DNA from: Neckera pumila
Lineage: Eukaryota; Streptophyta; Bryopsida; Hypnales; Neckeraceae
Length of the DNA: 64,000 nucleotides
Reading direction: 5' to 3'
NCBI GenBank assembly: GCA_963969595.1
Contig: OZ018411.1
Location: 11,596,501 to 11,660,500 of the forward strand
In this document: positions 1 to 10,136 of the stretch, piece after piece
Layout: every line of letters starts with the position of its first letter
How positions within the stretch are numbered: position 1 is the stretch's first letter
Translations under genes and position numbers: made by a program
The notes under the pieces: generated by a model
Told to the model about the DNA's origin: nothing
What the model saw: the letters and a program-made list of their open reading frames with translations, nothing else
The model's database searches: none

Positions 1-981
1 CAATTGGTATTATGCAAGTTTCCTTTAAAAAACAACTGTAGGTTGAAGAGATTTCGTCTATCATAAGTTATTGGCAAGCACTATTGTATTTGTGAATTAC
101 GTCTAGCTTAAAGATGTTTCACCTAACCATCTTCATAGAAATTATGTCGCGACATCCTTGAGGGGAGACTTTTGACTTGAATGAACAATATTATGTAGTA
201 GCTATGAAGATAAAAAATTTCATTATGTAAAATTCAATAGAATTCCTAACTTCAATTAAATCGTTGAAGGGACTTTGCAAAAAAATAAGAAAAATACAGA
301 ATATTTCAAATTAATATCCTATTTAAGATTAGAAAGTGTGGAGGTTTATCACACCTATGCAAATGTTGAATTTCAATTTTTATTTGTTTATCATCTTCAT
401 AATGCATTTGATTCAACAACTCCAAATTTGGATATTAATAGTTTAAATTAAGACTATATTTTGCTATATTTTAGCATAAAAATTTCATAGGTCTGATGAG
501 TCAATGGCTTAGGCCACAGTTAATAATAGGGCAAATGTGCACTCTTGTCCATATTGAGAGGATTTTAGTTTTTATTAACCATCAAATTCTTTTAGTATTG
601 GATTCTTATAGATTCAAAGGACTAAATTTAAATTTATTATGTTGAAGACATAGAATTTTGAAAACTCTCATTTAACAATATTTTGACCAAACAACAACAA
701 TATTATGAGGATAAAAAAGCCTCAATTCATATTCAATATTAAGATCTTTATTATATAGACCACCTAATGATTTGCTCTCAAAACTACATTGTGAAATCAA
801 AATCACCAAAAATTAATATGTAACATGAAAAACAATTAATCTTCTAAAGATATGTAATACAAAATATTATTATAAAATTCAATAATCTTAAAATTGGAAT
901 AAAACATCTAATGATTTCATTTTGCATATTTAGCTCTAAAAATAATAGAGCAAAAAAATCCATTTGCAACCTATTTTATTT
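1..981. other. AT-rich intergenic stretch
   Basis: No open frame, RNA gene or clear terminal repeat was found here. The sequence is very AT-rich with scattered short A and T runs. The decayed gene that follows reads toward this stretch on the minus strand and ends at 982. Confidence 0.5.
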
Positions 982-2078
982 TTAAGTTTTTAAACTTTTA
1001 GAATGAAAAATAAGAATGGCTCCATCGTCATGCAAATGGCTACTTGCAAAGTCAAAGGCTGACTTTAGAAAGCTTGGATGCATGTTGTTCCAAGGTGAAA
1101 CAATAGATGAAGGTGAAGATATTTCTAAAACAGGCAGTCCCTCCGAAACGTCCAAAACCATAAGATCAATAGCGCAAGACCCTAAACTCACACCTTTAAA
1201 TGCTGTCTCTTTATCTGCCTTATGCTGCCAATAAAACAAAAATTAAATGAATTAAAAAAATTGGATTGAAAAGTCCAAAAATTGTACACAACATTTGAAA
1301 TGATTGTTGTAATTCACATTGATATTTAAACAATACCTTTTCAAGAAAAGATTGAAGGTCAGTCTACTACTCCACCCTGAAGAAAATGATCCATATTTAA
1401 TCCAATGGTCAAGAAGCGAGTAGAAGACCCATTGAAAATGAAATCATCCATTTCTTTACACTCAAAGTCATCCAATAACGGGACCAGCAAATTGCCCACT
1501 GATAATCAAGAAATAGTGAGGTCAAATGATAAAAATTTGTGCTTACGAGCACCCCATGAAGGAAAAGCAGAGGAGGTTTGAGTTCTCTCACCGCCTAAAG
1601 CACCAACCTTTTGTAAATTGAGAGGTGCTTTACCAATAGCCTTAATGGTTGCTAGAGCCTCTATAGTCATGCCCTTTATATTGGCAACTAAGCTAGCCTT
1701 GGTTGCTTTCTCTGCCTTCTTCCCTTCATTATTTTTCTTCTTTGCCTCAGCTCTCTCAGCAGTCTGCTGCATATCCTTCTTATCCTTCACTTTCTTTTTG
1801 TCATTCATGTGAGATAGATCTACTGCAATTTCATGCTCAACAACAATTTGATCATTGGGATTTGTTGGAAGATTAGAAGTAACCAATCTTTTTTCTGCTT
1901 GATTAATGGCCTTCATTTTTTCTTTTTGTTCTACAGGGCAAAAACCACCTCCACAATCGATATACCAACAACCATAATTCAAGTATAACACAATTGAGAG
2001 CGATGATTCAAACGACTCATTACCACCTCCCAAAATATTGAAGCGAACTCTATCTCTTGTACTAAAGGTTTCTAGCAT
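982..2078 (-). pseudogene. Decayed three-exon gene, function not recognised
   Basis: Three exons can be traced on the minus strand: 2078-1547, 1498-1337 and 1224-982. Junctions look normal: donor GTAAGC after 1547, acceptor ATCAG before 1498, donor GTATTG after 1337, acceptor GGCAG before 1224. Exon 1 to exon 2 joins in frame (phase 1). Exon 2 then reads to ...FLQGGVVD and stops, but one base further the frame reads DLQSFLEK and joins HKADKETAF of exon 3 in phase 0. A single extra base near 1361 would explain this, so I call it a pseudogene. Exon 1 has a very Lys/Glu-rich stretch (KKKVKDKK, AKKKNNEGKK), likely coiled-coil. The C-terminus (SFLKSAFDFASSHLHDDGAI) vaguely recalls the end of a class I methyltransferase; that is only an impression. 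The ATG at 2078 may not be the true start, since the frame is open upstream to about 2130. Confidence 0.5.
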
Positions 2079-2651
2079 ACCTTCTATACCTTTTACAACA
2101 GTAGAGCCTAGAGTGAAGTGTCATAGAAGTCAGTCCATTATTCCTTGCCTACAAAAACTTTGCCACACCAAAGGATCGCGAAATTCATTTAAATAGATTG
2201 ATTATGACTCAATCCAATATACAAAGTAGACTTTATTCCTCTCCTATTCAATGGAGACATGATTTTTGAATTGCCACCTCTTTACAATTCTGGTGGTCAG
2301 TCTCAATAAAAGCTTGTGGACGGAATAGAAAAATGCTATGACAAGTATTGGTGGTCCATTATTTATACGACAAACATTGAAGATGTCAACGACCTAATAT
2401 TTTGATTAGCTTCATGCATGAGTCATCTTCATTGTAAGAACATCAACTGTGACTACCTTACTTGTGCGCACCAAATAGCAGTTATAAACGAAACTAAATA
2501 GGATGGGTGTTCTTCCCTACCATTTGAAGTTGGTACAAATCCTCCCCCTAGTTCAATAGTCTTATGTAAAATTTGTTGTGCTATTCTATCATATATTGCG
2601 ATTTGTCCTATCAAAATCTATTGCGTAGTTGAAGGCAAAGAAATGAGACGA
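2079..2651. other. Intergenic stretch
   Basis: AT-rich sequence upstream of the minus-strand pseudogene. It could hold its promoter or further 5' exons, but I see no convincing open frame, motif or repeat structure. Confidence 0.35.
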
Positions 2652-2878
2652 CATTAGAAGAAATCCATTCCATTTTGTGATTTTTTTAGACAGATTTTAG
2701 GTGACATAAAAAAAAAAACTTTTATTTTTTCTTCAATAATCACATCTAATATAATATCTGGATGTTATATTATACGTGACTATTAAAAAAAAGAATAGAA
2801 GTTTTTTTTTTTCATGTCACATAAAATCCTTCTAAAAAAATCACAAAACGCCACCTAAAACGCGGATTTCTTCTAGTG
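2652..2878. mobile_element. CACTA-type MITE, 227 bp
   Basis: The two ends are inverted copies: CATTAGAAGAAATCC at the left, GGATTTCTTCTAGTG at the right. The whole element folds back on itself, with arms containing TCACAAAA, an A/T run and ATAATATC around a short centre. The flanking trinucleotides are CGA and CGG, one mismatch from the 3-bp target duplication expected of CACTA elements. There is no coding capacity, so it is a non-autonomous element. Confidence 0.75.
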
Positions 2879-2934
2879 CGGGTATATATATTCATTTTGG
2901 TGTTTATGAACACCTGGTAAAAGATGGAGATTGT

Positions 2935-3814
2935 CATGAATCTAAAGAAAAGATCTGGTCTTTAATTTCCGACCAAGTGGAGGAAATTCCATCTGCTAAT
3001 AATTCTTCAGTTGTTTTAGAAATTAGTAAAGAATCACTAGGAGGATTGCTACTTCGGCTTGACGGAGCTCCCACGGCTAAGTTGGAAATTGATGAATTCC
3101 TATCTGTTCTTGACAAGTGCAAATACATCAGTTCTCCTAGTATTAGAACTGAAGTGACAACATTCAAGTATTTTTAAAAATTTGACGTCATGGATAGTAT
3201 TATTAAACTTCGGGAATGTAATAATTGGACTTTTGTCCAAGAAAACAAGTTTCCAAGTCAAAGATCTGATTTAGATAAAGCTTTTGTATTTAAGATATCT
3301 GAATTATGTCCAGACAGTGGCGTTAATTTGGTATCTCGGATGCAATCAAGTAGTGACCTTCAAGACGCTTAGATAATATTTAATCATGTAAAGCTAGGGA
3401 AGCAGTGGACAACAATGGCTTGTCATGCTTATGATCCAAATTTTTGCTGTGTCATGATTGTTGCCATATGTAATATGCGATCTGAGAATTCAATTGTCCA
3501 ATGCAATTTTTGGACTAATTTGAATGCAGTTATGGTGAAGTATGACATAACTCTACCTTATTTTAAATGCTTCATGGCTGATTGTACAATGACAAACGGG
3601 AATGTGATGAGAATTATCTATAGAGAAGGCGATGCATCTAAGCCAATGGTCAACCATACATTTGTCTCTTCCATTGGACTCAGTCAATGGAAAAGCATAC
3701 TAAAGCAGATATTTGTGCCAACCTTCAAAATCAACATCGAAATTTGTATAAGCAGTACAAAGATTTAGCATCATTATTGAAGGTCGAGATTCGTTTTCAT
3801 GCTATTTATACATG
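2935..3814 (+). pseudogene. Broken transposon-type protein gene
   Basis: One reading frame is almost continuous from about 2935 to 3665, broken by an in-frame TAA at 3175 and TAG at 3370. The readable parts contain LLRLDGAPTAKLEIDEFLS, NNWTFVQENKFPSQ, GKQWTTMACHAYDP and FKCFMADCTMTNGNVMRIIY. Near 3665 the frame slips by one base and continues as CLFHWTQSMEKHTKADI through QHRNLYKQYKDLASLLKVE. It is cut at about 3814 by the element that follows. I recognise this as an uncharacterised transposon-associated protein family that I remember as repeated in bryophyte and lycophyte genomes. The acidic residues in MADC and the CLFHW segment suggest a transposase core. Two stops, one frameshift and an insertion make it non-functional. 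Confidence 0.6.
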
Positions 3815-4474
3815 CACCAGTAGAGAAACAATATTCAAATTAACAAAACATCAACAAATTTTTGTTGAATTGGATACTGTATTGTCCATTTTAACAATTT
3901 TTTATTAATTTTGATACTCATTAACAAAATCAACACTTTTATTTGTTGATTTGGATACTTCAATTCTAAAGTAACAAAAAAATAAGTACTTTTTTGTGCA
4001 TTTTGACTTATAAGAATCTCAAGTAAGGTTTTTCATTTGAAAAATGTTTAAATCACAATGTTTAGTATTCTATATACAAGTTGTTTGCTATTTTAGAACT
4101 TACTCATTCACATTTACAATTTGGTATTTTTTTAAATCAGCAAACTTCAGAGGACATTTAGGCATAGAAAAACAACTTTTTTCAAAAAGAATTGAGCTAG
4201 AAAGAGTTTCTAAGTTAAATTAACTTTCAATAATCTTGCAATTAAAACAAAATACATACAATAAGCAAGTCCTTCAAACATCTGTATAGTGAATTTTTCT
4301 TTAAATTGCTTCATTGGGGATAGTTATAAGTCTATGTCCTTTATTCATTGTAGAAACACACTTCAAAAGGCTTGGGCATTTGGGAATTAAATCACTATGG
4401 TTGGAATTTTATATACTATGGATTGTATTTTCTTAACATAATCATGTAAAATTTAGTGTTTTTCAAACTCAGCA

Positions 4475-4811
4475 GAATTAAGAGGCCATTTAGGCATAGT
4501 AAAACAAATTTTTTTTAAAACTTTCAATTAACAAAAGTTGCAAAATCAAGTTGACTTTTACTTCCAAAAATCATTTTGCGATTTAGAATCTCCAGTCAAA
4601 AGTTATGGAAAAAAATTCAAAGAGGATGTTTTAAAATGATAAAGATAATGTCCATTCCTACCCCTCTCTTAATTTTGTCCATAACTTTTGACTGGAGACT
4701 CTAAATTGCAAAAGAATTTTTGGAAGTAAGTTAATTTGATTTTGCAACTTTTGTTAGTTGAAAGTTTTTAAAAAAAGATTGTTTTGCTATGCCTAAATGG
4801 CCTCTGAATTT
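4475..4811. repeat. Inverted repeat (hairpin family copy)
   Basis: The left arm begins GAATTAAGAGGCCATTTAGG and the right arm ends with its inverted form, GCCTAAATGGCCTCTGAATT. Arms of roughly 165 bp pair over most of their length, including AATCTCCAGTCAAAAGTTAT against ATAACTTTTGACTGGAGACT. The centre is near 4645. The same arm sequence recurs at 41285-41653, 42796-43146 and 47535-48148. Confidence 0.8.
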
Positions 4812-4865
4812 AATTAACAATAACTGAATAAATAGAAACAGAAACTCACATTTGTACATGTACAT

Positions 4866-4937
4866 GGATGCTTGGTGTGTTGGTAAAGGGCCTTGCACTA
4901 TAAGCAAGGGTACAAGGTTCGAACCTTGTTGGCATCC
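4866..4937 (+). ncRNA. tRNA-like sequence (tRNA-derived, probably not a functional tRNA)
   Basis: A 72-nt stretch has a tRNA layout. A 7-bp acceptor stem pairs GGATGCT with GGCATCC. The anticodon arm CTTGC/GCAAG closes a 7-nt loop ACTATAA (anticodon UAU). A T-arm contains GGTTCGAACC, which fits the box B consensus, and TGGTGTGTTGG is a poor box A. The D-stem is weak and the T-stem register is off by one, so it is better called tRNA-derived. It lies inside the element at 3815-5251, next to degenerate repeats of TAGGTGGCA. Confidence 0.5.
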
Positions 4938-5251
4938 CTTGCTTAGGTGGCAACTCCTTATTGGTTTGATCGGCCTAGGTGGTGGCTTGTCTAGGTGGCA
5001 GCTCTCCATCAGTTTGAATTGTTAAGGTGACACTTTTGTGATGACGTAGCACTTGCCACATGTCAATTTCTATATGGTCAAATTTCTTTTAAGTTTTTAT
5101 TTTTGTTCATTCCTGAATTGACCAAATTAACAAAAAAATCAACACTTTTTTCTCACAAGTGCCAAAATCAACGCGTCCAAATCAACAAAAAAAAAAACAC
5201 TTTTGCGTTAAATTTTTGTTGATTTGATTATTGTTTTTCTACTAGATAGTG

Positions 5252-6199
5252 ATACTTTCCTAAACCGTGCATATTGTGCAAAGACCCAAACATCCTGACG
5301 CTAAAGTTATCTAGCATTTTTAACCTCAATGCCATTGTTTAATTGGAGTCTTACACCTACACCCTGAACCCCCCCCCAAAGCTCAGACCAGGAAAATAGA
5401 AGAGCAAAACCGCAAGCATGCAATATATACAAAAACACAAATAAGAAAGTAGGAATTCAATATAAAAAAAATTAGAAGCAATGCCTCTCAATGCATGTGA
5501 TGCCGACTTCACCAAATGCGGTTCAAACCTTTGCACGTTCATCCAATCGTTTATATGTTGCAGGCATTGCACAATGCACCCCTAGTCAGCTAGTCCCCTA
5601 AGAAACGTATTGCTCCAATGCCGCCACCCGCGTTGGTGCCCAATTCAAAATTTGTACACCACATTCAATCCAACAATTTCAAGCAGATTCTATTTTCCAA
5701 TTGGAATAAATGCACAAGGCAATTGAGGCTAACGTCTCCCAAACCTTCACCACAAACAGAAATTGACACTCATGATTTCAAAAAATGGCATCGTACATTA
5801 AATGCCCAAGAAACGCAAACAAAGATGGAATAACGAATTCATTCAAAACTCATTCAATGCACATGGAGAAGTTAATGCAAATTCAAGAAAAATTAATGCG
5901 CTACTCCTACTAAATTTGCAGGTGACAGGGAGAAGAATAGATGCTAAACCTCAAGGCAGTAGAGAGCTAATGGTTGTGACATCAACAACCACAATAGAGC
6001 TGGCAAAAAAAATTCAACGGCACAAGTGAAATTCTGGTTAATCCTAATCCTATAACGGAGGGGATGAATGTAAAATGAAATCTGAATAAATACATAGTTT
6101 TGCATTCATCTGCCAACGACGTTCGTAAAATTACTCAAAATTGTAATTTTGCTCTAAATTCTAGAATGTACATTTAGCACGGTCCAAATTAAGGTAGAA
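5252..6199. other. Intergenic stretch
   Basis: Moderately AT-rich sequence. Short open frames near 5618-6029 show no recognisable domain or splice continuity. I see no terminal repeats. Confidence 0.4.
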
Positions 6200-7121
6200 G
6201 TAGAGCAAATTTTTGCTAATTTAGGAGATGCTGCTGATTAGCTTTCTACAAATATAATTTTTATTTCAGTTAGTGCACAAGAGCGAAAGTTATGCTACAA
6301 TAAGCTGTGGAATTGACAACAAAAAAAACAAAAATATTTGAAATAATTTTGAAAAATTATTTATTAGAGATTATTTTTGTCTATATAGAAAAAATTGATT
6401 AACTCCAAAATATGTATGAGTGTAAAAATTGAGGAACATTGGGGATTTCACCATCTCTTTAATTTTGGACTATTGAAAGTCCAGAAGTAGTTAAATATGG
6501 CATTATAGTATAATTTAGCAAAAGTTATGAAGCTTCTTGTTTTGCGGCAATCTTTTGCAAATTTTTTGAGGAAATAATGTATTAAATCTAATTTTGTATC
6601 TAATGTTAATAATTTTTCAGAAACAAAATTCTTCATGGTTTATTTGCTTTCTAAAACAATCTCACCATTGGAAATAGCGTATTTCAATTCCATCTTAGAG
6701 TTATCCTGATAATTTAGTAATTTTTTCTATCTTGTACCCATTTGACTTAATAAATGAAAATTATGGGGAGGTATTTTGAAATTTTCTTTCCAAACTTTCA
6801 ATTGAATTTTTCAAGATAAAAAAAAAATTAATTCACAATTTGCATTACAAAAATTTTAAGTTAAGAGGATTCAAAGCCTTATAATCTAAATAGGCTGAGA
6901 TCAAAAACTCATTCCTTCACTTCAAACGCTTATATCTTGTGATCAATATAATCAAAGTTTGTGAAATTTCCTTGTAGACATTCTCATACTAGTTTAGTGC
7001 TCAAATCTACATTTAGATATCAAAAAACAAAAACAAACATCTAAAGTTTTGTTGTTTGCATTAGAAATGACAGTTTTGAGAGTGTTTTTTGACAAAAAAA
7101 TGATTTTGAGACTTTAGGGAT
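6200..7121. repeat. Degenerate copy of the TTAA/CCCCTAAA repeat family
   Basis: Internal blocks match the better copies at 29489, 39675 and 44360: a block around GATTAGCTTTCTACAAATAT, a block with GTATTTCAATTCCATCTT, and a distal end GATTTTGAGACTTTAGGG. The left terminus could not be located, so the boundaries are approximate. Confidence 0.4.
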
Positions 7122-8599
7122 TAGATTTGGTTTAAACTTGGGCTAAGCTAAGGACTAGAAGCATTTTAAGGTACCCTACTTTGTTAGATGTGATGTGACC
7201 ATGCAAAGCAAGGGCCCAATACAAAATAGTAATGGCACTTTGCATGGTCTTGGTATAAATCCAATACCGGGCCATATCTATTTATTATTAGATCTAATGT
7301 TGTCAATTGCAAGATCAATTAAATAGACAAAATCTATGGTTGTGAGGTCCTAACCCCCATAGTCTCTTAGAAATCCGTTAGGCCTATATAAAAAAGGTGG
7401 TCTAGAAAAAAATTCCTTGCAACTGGCAAAACAATATTTGCTTTGGCCATGTAGGATTCCAAATAGACTTCTCATCTATGAAAAATGGCATGGCCCTTGG
7501 TCAAAATGTGAATCTAATTTAGACCACGCTTATCTTTCTACCAATCCTTGCTTTGACAATTCAAGAGGGCCTTTGACGTGGCCCTAGTATAAACCGACCC
7601 TTAGGGCACCTTGCCATATAAGATTGGTGGGCAAAAATAACACTATAAGAGAAGGAGATCCCAACAGTTGTCTTATCAACTTTGATGAGCAAAAAAGGGT
7701 TTTACTGGAATCGGTGGACAATCCTATTAGTCAAGATTGATCAATCTTGAGGGAATCAATATGTGTACTATTTTTACTTGATTGCTTACCACCCACATGT
7801 CAGTATTTTTGTTCACTTAGACCTTGTAGCTCCCCTGCAAACTTTGTCCACCAGCCTAAGTTGGCAAGAGGCCCTTAGGGTGGGATTACATATTAGCTCG
7901 GTGGACAGAAAATTGCTTAATTAAAGCAATAAGACAAAATTGGTTTAGATGTTATGATTGTCTTGCCAAGGTGGCCAAGTAGAAAAAGAAGAGTCCTTAT
8001 TTCAACTGAATCGGTAGACAATTCCATTGGTGGAGGCTAATCAATCTTGAGAAAATCCACCATGTGTAGTATTCTTATTGTACTTTTCCACACCGATTGG
8101 GTCCACATGAAGTGCAATTGCTATTTCACCTATAGCACCCCCTGTGAAGTTTCACCACCCACCGATGCATGCAAGGAGGCTTCCTTCCATGTGAATCAGG
8201 TGCTGGTGGACCTCACCGATGGTTGATGGGATGGGAGGCCCAGTTTTTTTGAAGTGCAAATCCCATTGATCATTGACAATGATTAGGAAAATTGGCAATT
8301 AGTTCAAAGTTAGCCAGTGGAATTGGGAAAAAACCAGTTGCAATTTGAAAACATCAACAAAATATAGTGAAAAAATCTATAAAATTTCGATTTTGAGTAA
8401 ACAATAGAGAAAATAATCGGACTTTGTACTTTAAAAACGGTTCAATTTGGGAATCGAAGGAAAATAGCCTGTAAAATTTAGAAAATTTTCCAAACACTAA
8501 TCATCGGTGAGGTCCACAAGCCTTCGACTCACGTGGGAGGAAGCCCTTAGTCTCACTTGAAGAAGGTTAGATAAATTTGTAGTATTACATTGGTCCACG
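7122..8599. repeat. Degenerate dispersed repeats
   Basis: Two diverged direct copies lie about 310 bp apart, at 7705-7790 and 8013-8080. Each contains a GACAATxCxATT block, then ATCAATCTTGAG and ATGTGTA(C/G)TATT. The segment near 8158-8225 (CCTCACCGATGG) pairs with an inverted segment near 8503-8550 (CATCGGTGAGGTCCAC). No coding region was found. It is probably an old, unclassified transposon. Confidence 0.4.
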
Positions 8600-9075
8600 A
8601 TTCATTGCCAAGCTTGAAGTGCATGCAAAGACTTTTTACAATGGAAGGAGCCTTGAATCATGGGTAGAGCAAGCCCAGTGGAAAGAAGGGAAAGCGACAC
8701 TAGAAGTTGTCAGACCCGGTGCCACATGCAGAGTGAGGTTGATGCCCCCAATGCAGCAATGGGTAAAGGCCCAACAGGCCCCTGCAAAAACAACTACTTT
8801 TGAATTTTCAATAAAATCTCTTGCACTTTTTAGCGAGAGCTCTTTGGATGGTGTTCGGGCTGTTTGGGCGCATCGGAAATCTGAGCTTCCTTGTGATATT
8901 CCGAGCTCAACAAATTGCTTCAAAATGGCGAGTAGGGCTCTCGTTTGCTGAGTCCTGAAAAATTCTGTCCTGAAAAATTCTGCGTACTTGAGCCGCTGCA
9001 TTGGGGACCAATTTTTTGCAGAAGCCCTTGCGCATGCCAGTTCTGCATTGGAGCTGCTCTTATGTAACCTGAATC
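8600..9075. repeat. Possible MITE-like insertion
   Basis: This GC-richer patch has a directly duplicated GTCCTGAAAAATTCTG (near 8953-8985) and an end reading TGCATTGGAGCTGCTCTTATG. GC-rich ends of this type are common in plant hAT or Harbinger MITEs. I could not find the partner terminus. A 121-codon open frame on the minus strand here has no recognisable feature and is not called as a gene. Confidence 0.25.
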
Positions 9076-10136
9076 CATCACTTGAAAGTTTTTAATTTGA
9101 TTTTTTTAACACAAAATTCTCAACTCCAACCGAAAAATAAAATAACAATCCATCACTGGCCTGACTTTCGAACAGTACTTAAATGACACGATCACTTTTC
9201 CCAAGAAACCCGAGCCTTTTAACAGTAAAACCCTTTAAAAAGAAACCCCCAAAGCAATACTATCTGATTACCGTCTCCGTCGATTGGTTCGGAATTTCCG
9301 ATGCCTGCCAGGGGGACCGATTCTCCGCGTCTGTTCGCAGTGTCAGGCGCATGCAACATCATCACTGGAATAGTGAAAAATAGCTTAGTTTCATTCGCTG
9401 TTCCAAAGAGAATGCAAGATTAGCAACAAACGCTGTCTCACTTGTCGGCTGTTTGCAGAGCTCCCGTATTTGCAGTTGCAGGCATTGCGGCTTCGACGAA
9501 TGCCAACTACTATACATCTCGAGCTGGGCTTCCTGTTGTCGAGAATTTTTCGTCTCTTTTACTTACATCATCATCTTCCTAGCTTCCCTCGTGCGCTTCT
9601 GACCATCATCGCTGGTGAGCTAGATCCCTGCCAGTTGCAGCAGATCTGGGTTCTGCTAGCTCGCGCCCACCTCTTGTGATTCCGTCGTCTGATTGGTACG
9701 TACTTGGGGAGCCATCTGGCTTTCGTCGTTGGAGTTTTGGCCTTTGCGTTTCGTCTCTCACTTGGCGTTTGAACTTTGAACTTACTCGTCTGGAGCCAGG
9801 CGGCACTGTATGCAGACGTACGGACTAGGTTTATGTATACCTTGGATTCAGTAGTTTGAATCTGAAAGAGTGATTGGCGGGGGGACTAGATTGAGGGAGG
9901 GACCGGACCGGACCGTGCCGTACGTATGGTTTGAATGCTCTGGAGCGAATGTTAATGTTTCTGATCGGTCGGTTCTGGAAGTTTCAAGCAATGTGTTGAC
10001 ATTGCTATCGCCCAGAGATCTAGTGACAGTGGTTCACTGTTCGAAAAACGTTGTTGTGTAAGTTTGGCATTGTGAACTTGTTGGGTATTGTGAAGTTGGT
10101 TTGCTGTGGGTAGTGGTGGCAAGTGCGGCTTCCGCC
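9076..10136 (+). promoter_or_regulatory. Upstream and leader region of the 10.1-12.7 kb gene
   Basis: Base composition rises from AT-rich to near 50% GC from about 9250, and this continues into the coding exons. That pattern fits a promoter and 5' UTR. No single TATA box stands out, and short open frames here have no domain. The start codon that follows (10137) has a favourable GCC ATG T context. Confidence 0.35.

Larger units (their letters stand above)
3815..5251. mobile_element. Non-autonomous CACTA-like element with hairpin and tRNA-like parts
   Basis: The left end reads CACCAGTAGAGAAACAATAT followed by ATTAACAAAACATCAAC. The right end is the inverted equivalent: AAATCAACAAAA motifs, then TTTTTCTACTAGATAGTG. 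Subterminal sequence repeats ATCAACA(n)TTTTGTTGAT-type motifs. Inside are a 337-bp inverted repeat (4475-4811), a partial extra copy of its left arm near 4140-4240, and a tRNA-like module (4866-4937). Flanking bases are ATG on the left and ATA on the right, so the duplication is imperfect. The element interrupts the broken gene at 2935-3814. The exact right boundary is uncertain by a few bases. It has the same architecture as 40831-43650. Confidence 0.6.

Noticed and set aside
4866..4937. Functional tRNA-Ile(UAU)
   Set aside because: The acceptor and anticodon stems are good, but the D-stem is weak and the T-stem is out of register. It lies inside a mobile element, so tRNA-derived is the safer call.
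8636..9001. 121-codon minus-strand frame with an ATG
   Set aside because: It lies in a GC-richer repeat-like patch with an internally duplicated GTCCTGAAAAATTCTG, overlaps an equally long plus-strand frame, and shows no domain or splice context.
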